Source: Tetrahymena elliotti 4EA
Lineage: Eukaryota > Ciliophora > Oligohymenophorea > Hymenostomatida > Tetrahymenidae
DNA length: 64,000 nt
NCBI GenBank assembly: GCA_000231825.2
Contig: JH720293.1
Coordinates: forward strand, 1,364,001 to 1,428,000
Reading direction: 5' to 3'
The number at the start of each line of letters is the position of its first letter. The first letter of the stretch is position 1. The position numbers and the translations under genes are program-made. Of this stretch, positions 13,801 to 26,069 are shown piece by piece. The notes below the pieces were generated by a model. The model did no database searches, was not told the DNA's origin, and worked only from the letters and a program-made list of their open reading frames with translations.

Positions 13801-15383
13801 AATTAGAAAAATTTTTATTTTTATTTGTAAATTAAATTAACTTTTTAATATTTAAGGATGATACCATCAAATATAGCTAACACTATACTTGGTTAGTTCC
13901 TTGCTATTTCAAACCAGTAGATATGCCTGATGCCTCAAAATTCTTAACTTTTGTTGAAATTAATACAGTCACTGTATAAAAGTCTCTTGTCCTTAATAAG
14001 ACGGTCATTGATTTTGGTGAGATAGCAGTAGGAATTAAAGAAATCAAACAGCTAATTATCACAAATAATTCAGATTAAAATGCTGTTATTTCTATGGATT
14101 TATTACCGCTCTTTAGTGGATTTAATATTATTAATGCTTTAAGAAAAATAGAACCTACTAAATCAAGAATTCTTTTTGTTTAATTTTAACCTCATGAAGT
14201 AAATTACTTTTATAATTTTAATTTGTATTTGTTAACTAATTTATCAAAAAGGATAAACCATTTGAAGAAACTCTAAGAATAAAATGTAGAACTACTTGTG
14301 TTAGTGCTAAACTTATAGGTAAGGGTGTCAGACCTGAAGTTAAAATTCAACCTGAAAATGGTTTAATTAATGTTGGAGGGGTAGTATTAGGAGAAAAAGT
14401 AGAAAAATCATTCAAGGTGATTAATGTTTCTAATTTCCCTATAAAATTTAAAGTAGCATCAATAGCTCATGGTATATACAATAAAAATGGATCTAAAGTA
14501 TTTAGTTTCAGTCCTTCTGAAGCTTAAATTGAAGCTAATAAGGAAATGGAAATAAAAGTAGTCTTTTAACCAGACAGAATAAGTGAATAATTCTTTGAAT
14601 TAATATCAATCTTTGTTCCTAACTAAAAAGATGAAAAGTAGCTTTTTGTTTGGGGAAGCTGCTATCCTAGATAAGGTTATGTTACTCATTATAAGCCATA
14701 TCTTTCTTTGCCTAATTCTTAAGATCTTCCTAGTAAAATTGAGGCTACATTTGATACACTTAAAATATAAGATGAAGAACTTATATTCAGTCCTAAGAAT
14801 ACAAGAATAATGCTTGAATTTACAAAAATAAAATCAAAAGAAGTAAATTCTTTTGCACCAAAACAAGCTTCAGATAGAAGCATGGGAATATCTTTACAGC
14901 AAGAAAATGAAGAACCAGACGAGAAATCCTTTACTCGTAAAATTATTATTGGTAATTGTAAAATTGCTAGTGATCCTAAGTTAGAGAAACCTGTGAATTT
15001 TGAAGTCATAATGCCTGTATTTAACAATCCTAAATATAAACATAAATAACAATTTTTTTATTTAAACAGAAAGATGATAAAAATAATTATTTCACATGTG
15101 ATAACATGAAAGGTGCTGTTGCTCCTGGAATTGAGACAGTAATAAGCTTTAAATTTAAACCGCCTGCTATGGATTCACTGATTGTAAACATTCTTTTTAA
15201 AAAAATAAAAATTAAAAAGTGTTTTAATAAAATATAAAGGCAAGTATAGAAGCTTTATAAGGTTTAGGATAATGGAAAGAAATGAAGGCTGAATTAAAAA
15301 TATCTGGAGGATTTTTAAATCCTGGACAATAAGATGTTTGGGTATTTGAAGTGATACTTAGAGCATATATAAACTAAATATGA
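10863..15383 (+). CDS. CFAP74: CFAP74-like ciliary central-apparatus protein
   Basis: Ten exons: 10863-11081, 11211-11312, 11437-11646, 11711-12081, 12139-12442, 12497-13546, 13857-14198, 14252-15016, 15070-15183, 15240-15383. Phases agree at all nine joins and give 1206 aa. The protein is a string of immunoglobulin-like ASH/MSP-type repeats of the sort found in ciliary proteins, with recurrent VDFGQV, INFGKLYEG and VIDFGEIAVG turns, and YKPPGRISAG followed by PLKCYCKKA. That last segment resembles CFAP74, which in Chlamydomonas belongs to the C1d central-pair projection. A lysine/glutamate-rich insert lies at about residues 620-730. The assignment rests on remembered family features; other ASH-repeat proteins (CFAP47, HYDIN type) are alternatives. 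The 310-bp intron at 13547-13856 could hide a small exon. The intron at 12443-12496 is 54 bp and has no in-frame TGA. Confidence 0.8.
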
Positions 15384-15558
15384 AAAAAAAAAGCACTTAA
15401 AATAATTGATTTAGTTAAATATTAATAGAAGGAATATATTTATTTATATTCATTTGTTTAAAATTCTTTCAATTTTTAATTTTTAATCAAAGATTTAATG
15501 ATTATTTTAATTTATGTAAACAAGCAATCAATTTAAAATTTAAAGCCATCTCTTTTCA

Positions 15559-16707
15559 TCAGTCTTCCTAAAGCTCAAAGTGAGGTGAAACATTTTAACT
15601 TGTAGATTATTGCTGATTATAAATTATTTATTAATTACTTTCCTTATATTGTTTATGTAATTTAAATATTAGCCCTGATATTAAGGAGAGAACAGCAATA
15701 ACAATAAATATAATTTGATATAATTCAAATTATTCCTCTTTATTTTTTTGTGGTTCAGCTTTTTCTTCAGTTTTATTTTCATTATCAATTTTTTCTTCTT
15801 CCTTTTCTTCTTGATCAGTATTTGTGAATTTACCATCTATGTAGTAGTAAATTGGATTAATAAGAGGTGTATACTCGGATTATAATTATTGATCAAATGA
15901 GCTATTATATTGTTTAAAATAACATACAACTTATTTGCCTTATTAGCTCACTTATGTTGTATCTAAATATTCTATATTTTATAAGATAAAAGTTTTTTCT
16001 TCTGATTTAAAAGAGTAATCTAATCCTTTTTCACACTTAAATATATCTGGATGAGAAATTAAGAAAGACATAGTGAACTGCACCTATTTTTCTTTTATTT
16101 CTTACTCATAATCAGTTATTTTTAAAGTAGTTTGGATTATTTTGTAAGTTCTTCTATTTAAAACATTGTTGGTATTGAGCTCAATTCTGTTATTTGGATA
16201 TAATTAAAACCCAGTAAAAAGGGGTAAAACATCCCTGTTTTTCTTTTTTTAATCAAAAAGATAATCTTACGAAAGAGTTTTATTACCTTTGATTTTCATA
16301 TTTTTTTGATAAACTTATTCTCTAAAGTATGCAGTTTAATTGACACTACCAATTTCGTAAGAGTGAGCAAACCATTAAATCTCAACTCTACTCAAACAAT
16401 TATATTTTTAAATTTTCAAAATAAACTTATCCTATTATTTTTCAATAACTTTCATTTCAAATTAATATGACTCTAGGCAATTTTTTTTATAGTCTACTCT
16501 TTTTAAAGAAACAACTATGTCGTAATCTTATTCAACAATTTTTTGTTAATAAACAATATCTAAAGTTGTATTTTATTTCATATTTTTTACTATGATCGCA
16601 CCTGTTTACAAAAGATTTCCATTTAACTAATCTATTTATAATTGCTGACTATTAGACTAGCCAATTAATATTGCTAAAAGAGTGATTATTTAAAAATAGT
16701 ATTTCAT
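15559..16707 (-). CDS. Single-pass type I membrane protein, unknown family
   Basis: One exon of 383 codons, 382 aa. It starts MKYYFQIITLLAILIG, a clear signal peptide, followed by a lumenal or extracellular domain of about 300 residues containing scattered cysteines and predicted beta-strand-like sequence. An acidic KEEEK stretch precedes one transmembrane segment (IIFIVIAVLSLISGLIF) at about 330-350. A short Q/S-rich cytoplasmic tail ends HFELQED. The layout is that of a surface or secretory-pathway receptor-like protein. No named domain is recognised. The gene converges on the CFAP74-like gene, with about 175 bp between their stops. Confidence 0.8.
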
Positions 16708-16873
16708 TTGATTTTTCTTAAAAAATTTGTTGAGTTATTAATAAAAACAAATTAATTTTTACTTTAATTGTTAACATAAAATAAAGTTTTGTATTATTTC
16801 TTCATCAAAATATTGATTATATATTTATCAAAAATTAATAAATAAAAAATAAAAATAATTATGAAAAAAAATT

Positions 16874-16945
16874 GAAGACTACGTGACTCGAACACGCAAC
16901 CGCTGGATTTGGAGTCCAGCGCTCTACCACTTGAGCTAAGTCTCC
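16874..16945 (-). tRNA. tRNA-Trp(CCA), copy 1
   Basis: On the minus strand the 72 nt fold as a standard cloverleaf: acceptor GGAGACT paired with AGTCTTC (one G-U), D arm GCTC/GAGC, anticodon stem CTGGA/TCCAG around loop CTCCAAA (anticodon CCA), and T arm GCGTG/CACGT with TTCGAGT. There is no intron and no encoded CCA. The discriminator base is A. Internal A and B boxes are intact, a T-run follows and TTCAACGAA precedes. Confidence 0.97.
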
Positions 16946-17329
16946 TTCGTTGAAAGTTTAAATTGTTATTAGTTGTTCAGCTAAATTTCATTTAAAATAA
17001 TAAAATAAGTTATGATTTAAATATTACTATTCCATTTTCTTTTACTTTTGAGAAAACATTATCACCATCTTTAATCTTTTAAATTAAATTAAGTAATATA
17101 ATTTGAGATAAATAAGAGTAATTAATTCTAGCTCTATTACTAAAAACCAAATCAAATGTTCTATTCAATTTGATAGCTAAAGCTTTTAGAAATAAATTAA
17201 AAGTAATCAATTTTTGAAAGTTATGAATTCAAAAATAAATTAATTCTCAAAAAAACTATAAAAACTAAAAAATTATTCTAAGATAGTCAAATAATTTTTT
17301 CATATTTTAAATTAATTATTAAAAAAATT

Positions 17330-17401
17330 GAAGACTACGTGACTCGAACACGCAACCGCTGGATTTGGAGTCCAGCGCTCTACCACTTGAGCTAAGTCTC
17401 C
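17330..17401 (-). tRNA. tRNA-Trp(CCA), copy 2
   Basis: Sequence identical to copy 1, with the same AACGAA 5' flank and T-run 3' flank. Confidence 0.97.
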
Positions 17402-17678
17402 TTCGTTGAAAACTATGAGTTAAATTTTTAGTTTAAAAATTTTATGGAAAATTGAAAATTAGTTTTTAAAAAGAAAGTTATGAAATAAGTTTAAATTTAC
17501 AATAAAAATTATATTATTTTAAAATGAATAACTTTTATTTAAATTTTTGGTTTGATTGATTGATTTAGTTAGGATATTTTCAATTAAGTAAAATTAATTT
17601 ACAATTACAATTACACTGAAAAAAGTAATGTTAGATTTATTATTTTAAATGAAAAATAAAAAAAATTATAAAAAAATT

Positions 17679-17750
17679 GAAGACTACGTGACTCGAACAC
17701 GCAACCGCTGGATTTGGAGTCCAGCGCTCTACCACTTGAGCTAAGTCTCC
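17679..17750 (-). tRNA. tRNA-Trp(CCA), copy 3
   Basis: Sequence identical to copy 1, with the same AACGAA 5' flank and T-run 3' flank. Confidence 0.97.
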
Positions 17751-17968
17751 TTCGTTGAAGATTAAGTTTCAAACATTTAGATTAAAAATTGAATTTTTAT
17801 AGAATGAAATAATTTAAGAAAATAATGCTACAGAATATTACAAATAATTCTATTTTTTAAATTTAAATTGTTAGAACAGAAAAAAGCAACAAAATTAAAC
17901 TCAAAGTTAATCTGATTAAAAAAATGAATGATAATTAAACTATGCATTTATTAATTTAAAAAAAAATT

Positions 17969-18040
17969 GAAGACTACGTGACTCGAACACGCAACCGCTG
18001 GATTTGGAGTCCAGCGCTCTACCACTTGAGCTAAGTCTCC
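17969..18040 (-). tRNA. tRNA-Trp(CCA), copy 4
   Basis: Sequence identical to copy 1, with the same AACGAA 5' flank and T-run 3' flank. Confidence 0.97.
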
Positions 18041-18261
18041 TTCGTTGAAAGTATTGAATGCTTCTTAAAATTCTATTATATATTTTATTTATATATGAAT
18101 TTAGTATAATTTTATTTAAAAATTTATTAATCTAATGAAATTTTTATTTTTTATCTTAAAAATATGTTTGCAATCTTATTTTTTTCAAGTAAATTTGTTT
18201 TCTATGCAATTTAAAATTTTGTATAAAATTTTTATATTATAAATAAATAAATAAAAAAATT

Positions 18262-18333
18262 GAAGACTACGTGACTCGAACACGCAACCGCTGGATTTGG
18301 AGTCCAGCGCTCTACCACTTGAGCTAAGTCTCC
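18262..18333 (-). tRNA. tRNA-Trp(CCA), copy 5
   Basis: Sequence identical to copy 1, with the same AACGAA 5' flank and T-run 3' flank. Confidence 0.97.
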
Positions 18334-18501
18334 TTCGTTGAAATAGTAGTAATAACAAATATTATATTATTTAATTATTAAAATCTCCACCTTGAATTTT
18401 AAAAAATATAAAGAATTAAAAGATAATTAGATTTTATATTTCTTTAGCATTTTAGTTTAATTAAAAAATTCAAATTAAATCAATATAAAAATAAAAAAAT
18501 T

Positions 18502-18573
18502 GAAGACTACGTGACTCGAACACGCAACCGCTGGATTTGGAGTCCAGCGCTCTACCACTTGAGCTAAGTCTCC
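18502..18573 (-). tRNA. tRNA-Trp(CCA), copy 6
   Basis: Sequence identical to copy 1. This is the most upstream copy. Its 5' flank keeps AACGAA but reads TTTTAACGAA where the other copies have TTCAACGAA. Confidence 0.97.
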
Positions 18574-18952
18574 TTCGTTAAAATATTAGGTATAATTTTC
18601 AATGGTAAAAAAAAGAAAATCAATTAGTTAATTATTTATTATTTAATTTATGTAAAACCCTTAATATAAGTTAGTTTCGTGTAACTGTTAATCCATGAAA
18701 GAAGATAAAATTTAATTATATTATTTGTACTTAATTTTTGAAGAAAAAATATTTTGAATTTAGTTTATTTGAAAAACAACATTTATTATTATTTTATTAG
18801 AGATGTATTATTTTGGAATTTAATTTAACTAATGAAACTTGAAAATAAATACAGTTTTCAATAGAATGAGTATATATATGACACAGTTATTTTTTAGTTT
18901 TTATTAAAGAAAAGTTCAATTTATATTTTTAAATACAAATAATACTCTTTTT
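18574..18952. other. AT-rich spacer
   Basis: Nothing recognised between the tRNA array and the 3' end of the SF3B3 gene. Confidence 0.6.
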
Positions 18953-21900
18953 TCAGAGAATTTTATTTCTTATTTCATCTAATTTTTTATGTACTTCATG
19001 TGGATTTCTATCCATTTCATCTGCCAAAACTTTTTGTTTTCCTGAGCTTAATTTTATGAATTATTCACAAAGATCTCCATCTATAACCGACTATATTTAC
19101 AAAAATATTTTAAAATAAAAATTAACTTTTTTAATTTTTTTTTCTACTTTAACTGGGCCATAGAAGGATCTAAACATAACGTGGTCTCTACCAGCTAACG
19201 GAAGCACGTCTAAACGTAGATACATTTCTAAATGGATAAAGAAATCTATATCTTCTTTAGTTTAGAAAGGTAAATATGCTCCAATAGAACCCATACTTGT
19301 ACCATAGAGTACTATTTCATTTCCAGTTGAAACTAAACTTGCTTTTTGTAATGTTGTAATTACTTCTCCAGCATAGAAGTGACATATTTATTCAGTCTAT
19401 ATTTATATTCAAATTTAATTTTTACTTAAAAAAATAGAAATTACCTTGAAAGGAGCTCCATTCAAATAACCTGTCTCCCATCTCAATTTATAAGCCATAG
19501 GATTTTCTTCCATTTCTTCATCAGCATCTTTTTATTTAAAAAATATTTTAATCAAGAAAAAGAAAATATTATTTTCAGTTTACTTGAAGGTACTCTACAA
19601 ACAAATGCATTTTCAAATTTATCACCACCAATATAAGTATGATAATCAAGAACCTAAAATGAGGACATCCATCTGGGTAATATATCATCACACACTTCAT
19701 AGAATGTTTAGTCTTTAGAACGATACTTGAGGACATGAACTGAATCAGCAACCATAGATACATATATTCTATCTCCAAATGTTTGAATACCATTAACAGG
19801 AGATTATAAACCTTTGATTTCTGCTTTCTTCAACAATTTTTTCTTACCAAGTTCATAGTATCTTAAAAATGTACCACATCCAGCCTTTTTAAATATTAAA
19901 TTAAAATTTGAAAAACTTTAAAACAAAAAAATGATATATATTTACAAGTAATTTTCCTTTGTGAGCATGTAAAGCACCAGGAATTTCAAATATTTCAGTT
20001 TTATGGAGTAATTCAAGAGTATTTGTTTTCTCGTTAAGTTAGAAAGTATTTATATAGCAAACAGAGAAATTTCTGTTAGGATGGACCTAATAGTCTTTAA
20101 CTGTACCTACGCAGACATATGTTTCATCTTTATTGTCAAAATTGACCATGCACATTGAGAGAGCATGTTCATTATTTTCTAATTCATAAATATTAAGAGT
20201 TTTACGAGTAACAGGGTCCACTATGCGAACACAAGAAGCCCAATTACCTGAAGGAGCAGTTAAGAGATCTACTTGTGTAGCTAATTCACCTTTATTTTCA
20301 TTACTGTAATATTACTCAATCAATTACTTCTTTTAGGATTCATTATAAACTTTATTATCAGATTCTATTAAAACTATATTATGGGATTTTTCGTGTATGG
20401 CCATTTTACGTGGAGAGTAACGTAACTTAATTACTTATTAATTGAGTAAATCTCCATATTTTTATGGTTCAATAATACGAACTGATTCTCCTGAAGTTGA
20501 GACTATGCACTGAGTTTGTTCTCCCTACATGTTGAAAACAGCTGGAGCAGCATATTCAAGCATATCATAAGAAATAGGAACCATTTAATATTTACCCAAA
20601 TAAGTATAGCAAATCCAAGGACGAGTAGAAAGAGCCAATAAAGCAGGTTATCCCTATACATTATATTTGCAGGTACGAATAGGAGCAGCACTGAGAACTC
20701 TTGTTCTAACATCAGATAAAGAGCCAGTAACTTAATCAACAGTTGCCCTTAAAAGAATACCATTCTACAAACCAACAAACAAGTAAAGTTAATATTCTTC
20801 TGCTTCTTGTTCGGTACCTGTACCTCTCTTCATTTCAATTAAGCTAACACTTTCTGGAATACCTGGAAGAGCTTATAAACTCAATCTTTAGAGATATTAA
20901 TCCTATTCTAAACTCAAAATTCTAACTGTTTAATCTTTGCAACCAACAGCCAAAAATTTGAACCTATTTTAAAAAATAAAAATAATTATTTTAAATAATA
21001 AAAATTCGGTAGTCTTACTTAGGACGTCCAACTGGAACCTCACCAATATCAATACATTCAATATCAGAAGTAAGCTTGGCTTTTTCTTCAATTCTTTTGA
21101 GTTAACCTCCTAAATCAAATTCAAAATAAATAATATCACCACCTGGTTAGCCTTAAGCTCCTGATAATGCTAAGGCAATTTATCTTGAATTAGAGCATGC
21201 TTTTACGAATTTGTTTGTATCTGTTTTGTATAATGTAACTCTGTTATCTCTAATTTATCTGAATGATTCTGGAGTAACCTAATTTTATCAAAAATTATTT
21301 GAATAAATTATTTTTTGAATTAACAAAAAATCAGATTATCAAAAACAAATTCAAATTTATAAATTAATGAGATTATAATATATTAGAAGCCGTTTTTTAG
21401 CTAAGCTTTTGTTGTTTTGAATAAAACTTTTTATTCTTTAGTCATTTCATGTTAATCTAAATTAAATTTTTTAATAATACTTTTAATTTTTAAAATAATT
21501 TACTTGAATAATACAGTTATTTTCTAGTATACCAGCATGAAGTGTTTGACTATTTGTGTCTAAACTAGAGTCATTTACAACTGTAATAGTTTCTTTGATA
21601 GAAAGAACATAAGTTTTTTTAGTGCTACTTAAGACAATAAATTTAGTTAAATTATCATCATGTCTTTATTTAATTGTCCAAATACCATTAGGTCTAACAG
21701 GTAATCTACTTGTTGCATATTCACTGACTTATAAACCATGACGTAAAATTCTTAAAGTACTTCTGCTACCAGCAGCACATAAGGCATATATTTAAGGATT
21801 ACCTTCTCCAGTTAAATCACTAACTTTGATATCACTGATAGCTGAAAGGTTATCAAGAGAGTCAACTTATTCTAAATTAACTAGCTTACGAGGTATAAAA

Positions 21901-23381
21901 ATAGCTTATTAATCAAATTCAGCAGAAGTAGTTTTAGTTGGTCTTTCTTCTGCATCACCAAGAGACTTAAATTTGTAAAGCAAGTGATCTCCTTTTTCAC
22001 AAGCAGCAAAAAGGTAACCAGATTTAATAATACAAATAGAAATAGCAGTTGGAATGGAATCAAAATATTATAAGGTCAACCCGTGTACTTTATCATCAGT
22101 GCTTTTAATTGATAATTTGAACAAATCGCCCAATTCAGTTTACAATAAAAAAAAGTAGTAATTTTGAGCTTTAGATTTTTGCTTGAAGAAACCATATGAG
22201 TTAATCATAATTTTGCTGGTACTAAATCTTTAAGGATATCTACATCTTATTTCTTAATTGTTTCCTTTGTATATTATCATATCTTCACAAGCAACTAAAA
22301 CTCCTCCAGGACCATCAGGTAGACCAGGAACTATTATATAACAATACATTTTAAATATTCAACAAAAAGTTTTCATAAATTTTAATTTTTACCTGGGAGA
22401 AGCATATGAGCTGTCTCAGGAATAGGGTCGGATGATTTTTTGACAACATGATTTAAACCAAAATCTAATTCATAAATAGTCAGTTATTTTTATATTTATC
22501 CAGTATGAATAGCTGAATCTTTTTGTTCGACCTCACCATAATCGCTTTCTATGCATGCAAATTATGAATTCTCATAACCTACATCAATACCTATAATATC
22601 GTAACAAAGTGTATGTGATTTATGTGCTTCTAAAGGAGATGAGATGGTCAATTTATCATTATCTCTATTTAAAATGTATACAAACTTTTATTTTTCAATT
22701 GCTGCAAACATGCAAGCACGACCTTTAGGATCTACTGCTATATACTAACCAGGTACTATACGACGGCATCCTGTTTTTCCATATGTTTCCTAATGAACCT
22801 TTTCAAATTCTCCCTTTTCTTTATTAAATTTCAAAATAACTATTCTACCGCTATCTGAACCAACTATGATATAATCTTAGGTTTACTTTACAATAAAAAA
22901 ACATTTTCATTATATGTTTTGAATGATAACAATAAATTATCTAAATTTAAGTTGTTTGTTTATAAATATCAAATAAAATCTAAATATTTAAATCTATTTT
23001 TAAATAATTACACCATGCAACCTGAAAACGTTAATAGTTCTAATGATACCAAATACTTCTTCGGAGTGTACAACCTTTAATTTACCCCTATTTTTTTATT
23101 AAAATTAAATGATTTAAAGCTTAAAATAAAATTATTTCAAATAATATTTTAAAAATAAGAGCATTTATTTTGCTAATTCAAAAATTGAAAGTATTTTTTA
23201 ATAATTTTATTATGCCCATTTATAAAATTTAGATTTACGAATTGTCATCTGGTGAAAGAATTTCTAAAACCTTTCCTTTAGCTACAGCAATTTCCTAAGC
23301 TTTTGGTCCTGAAAAATTACCATATACCGCTTTTAAAATAGCTGTTGGCTATAACAGCGTTAAACTGTATAAGTTCATCAT
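18953..23381 (-). CDS. SF3B3: Splicing factor 3B subunit 3 (SF3b130/Rse1)
   Basis: Ten exons on the minus strand: 23239-23381, 23012-23087, 22393-22885, 21504-22330, 21019-21278, 19946-20963, 19584-19884, 19445-19527, 19148-19396, 18953-19090. All phases agree and give 1195 aa, close to the roughly 1217 aa of animal SF3B3. The protein is colinear with SF3B3 along its length: NLYSLTL...[12 protein letters not shown] at the start, [52 protein letters not shown], and near the end [17 protein letters not shown] and VDGDLCEQF. It folds as three beta-propellers and, in other eukaryotes, sits in the SF3b part of the U2 snRNP, where it scaffolds SF3B1 at the branch site. The 225-bp intron 21279-21503 contains a decoy open frame that does not belong. 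Two ATGs stand in tandem at the start; the first is used here. Confidence 0.96.
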
Positions 23382-23989
23382 TTTCTCCTATGTATTATTC
23401 TGATAATTATTTCAAAAATAATAGATTTCTAATTTTATCTATGTTTGTTTCTTCTAAGGTTTATTTATTTTAATATAAACAACACAATCAATATTTATCA
23501 AAATCTTTAGATGTATCTTTCTTTCTTTTAATTGGTAATTAAATAAATGAATATTTAAAATAAATAGACGCCAAATAATTAACAATATAGACATAATCCA
23601 TATATAATGCAAAACAGTTATTCAACTTAGAACTCAAATTATTTACTATCTCTCTCTTTTATTATTTTATCAAATTCATATTTTTATTCATTTTTTAAAA
23701 TATTTTAATTTCTAATTTTTATTAAAAATTTAAACAAAAATGGAGATTTTATCTTTATCATTGAAATTAAGAGATTTTATTCCGCTTGAAAATAAATTAT
23801 TTGAAGACAAGTTAATGAATTTGATTTGATTTTTATCAAAACTGGTTATTTGTTTAAAATTTTTATTTCAAGATTCATTTCAGGTTTTATTGAAATTTTG
23901 CAAAGATATTAATTTTTATAAAAAAAAATAATCAGCAAACATAAAAAAGTAGACCAAACAGAACAAATTTTTACATTTTTATAGCAGAT
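23382..23989. promoter_or_regulatory. Shared divergent upstream region of SF3B3 and the ITPK1-like gene
   Basis: 608 bp of AT-rich DNA separate the two start codons, which point away from each other, so both promoters must lie here. No specific element is recognised. Confidence 0.4.
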
Positions 23990-25718
23990 ATGGAATAAAA
24001 ATCAAATATAGTAATAATAGATGGTAGACATTCAATCTTTAAAAAGAGAGAAAAGATAGGAAATCTCAAAAACAAGGATGAAATACCTGAAATACTCAAA
24101 AATTCTATTCCTGATGAATAATCTTTGAAGTTTATTCACTCAATTCAGAGTGGATTTAAATTCTATATTCTCTTTCCTACTAAATCTTAAGCAAAGATAG
24201 GATTTTACTAATCTCTTAGAAAGGAACATCCTGATTTACTTGATTTAAAAATTTATGGAAATGTTTATTTCTAAGATATATTGTTTGAAGACCTTTAGTA
24301 GGAAATATCAAGTATAGTAGAAAAAGAAAGCTAGATAGAGTCTGTTTCAATAGTTTCTCATAATTTGTTCAAGTTTAAAAGTGACATTGCAAACAAAAAC
24401 TATCCTGTTTTTAAAATTTTGATGTCATGCTTCTCTTAAGAATATAATAAAAGAAGAAAATTAGAATGTGACAGTTATGCTAATAATTTGGTTGATTATC
24501 ATACTTCTAATCTCTTTTAGCTAACTTCAGCAATTATGTTTTTACATCTTTTAAAGGAAAAATAATACAATTAGAATGAAGGAGTTGCTTCTTAAAAAAT
24601 TTATAACATAGGATATTTCTTTGATTACTCTAAACAATCTTAGATGAATACTTATTAAAACACAAATGCAAATTATCCATATAAATTCACCCCTTTAGAC
24701 TTTAGGCTCCCTTATGAAGGTGATATACCCCCATATGGAAAGGATGTAAATGACATAAATACTATTAGCATATTGCTACATAAGTTTTAAGATATAAATA
24801 AAGATAAGAGTGAAAAAGCATAACCATTAATAAAATAACAAGAAATCAATTTTGAAAACTTTTTATTAAAATTTAAGAGCTAATTAATTATAATTGATGA
24901 TACTATTAAGCAAGATAAGATTAAAAGTAGAATAGATTTTGATAACGAATTTTAAAATTTGCTGAATAGTTAGCCAGCTAAATTAATGCTTTCTAAGTAC
25001 CCTCAACATATTGTCTCAACTCCTAAGATATTTCCATTTGATCCAAAAGTTTAAGATATGTAAGAGTTTATTTCAAGAGTTGAGAAATAAGTTGTCTTTC
25101 CTATCATAGTCAAAACTGATATCGCTACTAGTAGTAGAGAAAGTCACTTTATGGCCTTGATACATAATATCAATTCTTTGAAAAAGTATCTTTTAGAATC
25201 ACCTTTACAGTAAGTTTATTTGGAAAAATAATTTTTAAATTAAAAATTTTTAAATCAAAAGAGGTTGGAGTGTAATTATTTAAGAAATGATCAATCATGA
25301 TAACAGAATAAATAAAATTTATGTAATTGGCAATCATTCAGAATTATAAGCAAGAGTTTCTATTCCAAATATAGATGTAGAGCAATATAAAGATAAGGAT
25401 AATGCTATCTGGACTTTTGATTCTCAAAAAGGATTCAAAGAATAACTTCCTATTCATGTACCAGATAAACTTGAAAATCCTGAAAGTACACTAAAAAAGG
25501 AATTAATATAAGAATTATCTCAACTAATCAGATAGTACTTTAATCTTAATATTTTTGGATATGATATAGTATAAAGAACAGGAACTTAAGAATACTATAT
25601 TGTTGATATTAACTATTTCCCTGGTTTTAAGAATTTTGTAGGAGTCAATCAAAAGTTTTTGGATCTCTATAAAGATTTAATTACCAAAAAGGAATAAAAA
25701 TAATAATAGTAAAATTGA
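23990..25718 (+). CDS. Inositol-tetrakisphosphate 1-kinase-like (ITPK1 family)
   Basis: Two exons, 23990-25209 and 25271-25718, with a 61-bp intron, give 555 aa. The C-terminal half matches the ATP-grasp fold of ITPK1: a KYPQHIVSTPKIF segment, FPIIVKTDIATSSRESHFM, then VIIQEMINHDNRINKIYVIG near residues 407-426 (the INH motif of the family), and the metal-binding VDINYFPGFKNF near 518. The N-terminal half carries the IGFYQSLRKE-type and LPYEGDIPPYGKDVNDIN regions expected before the grasp, but is longer than in animal ITPK1 (about 414 aa). It probably phosphorylates inositol tris/tetrakisphosphates on the way to InsP5/InsP6. Family membership is well supported; exact substrate is inferred. 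Confidence 0.88.
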
Positions 25719-26069
25719 TTTTGTAATGCTTAATTAATTTTGAAAATAAAATTAAATAAAACAAAAAATAGATGTCAAACATTTTTTATGTTTTTTACAA
25801 TACTTGTTTTTTTATAGCTTTCAATAAATGAGCCGATATTTTTTAAAAATCTAAATAATTTGAAATTTTTAAATGGATTTTTTTTACTATTTGTAATCAT
25901 ATATTTAAAAAATCTTTTTGAAGGTCTGATAAGTGTAAATTATTTCAAAATTTGTTGTTTTAATCAAAGTTTTTTAATTTATTTTTTACTGAATAAAATA
26001 CCAATATAAAATAACTAATTTTATTTGAAAGATTTTTTAAGCTTAGCTCAAAAAATAAAAGTTTTAAAG
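25719..26069. other. AT-rich spacer
   Basis: Nothing recognised. It holds the ITPK1-like 3' end and the upstream region of the coiled-coil gene. Confidence 0.6.

Larger units (their letters stand above)
16874..18573 (-). repeat. Tandem array of six identical tRNA-Trp genes
   Basis: Six identical 72-bp tRNA-Trp(CCA) genes in one orientation, with start-to-start spacing of 456, 349, 290, 293 and 240 bp. Spacers are AT-rich and unrelated by eye apart from the flanks. Each copy has the same 5' flank (TTCAACGAA in copies 1-5, AACGAA in all six) directly before the gene, and a T-run after it that would serve as RNA polymerase III terminator. Confidence 0.95.

Noticed and set aside
16874..18573. 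CRISPR-like pattern of regular repeats
   Set aside because: The repeats are complete tRNA-Trp genes with cloverleaf structure and Pol III signals, and the spacing is irregular (240-456 bp).
21279..21503. Open segment between SF3B3 exons that reads as [13 protein letters not shown]
   Set aside because: SF3B3 reads directly from CIIQ to VTPESFRQ when this segment is spliced out in phase 0. The family has no insert here, and the ends are GT...AG.
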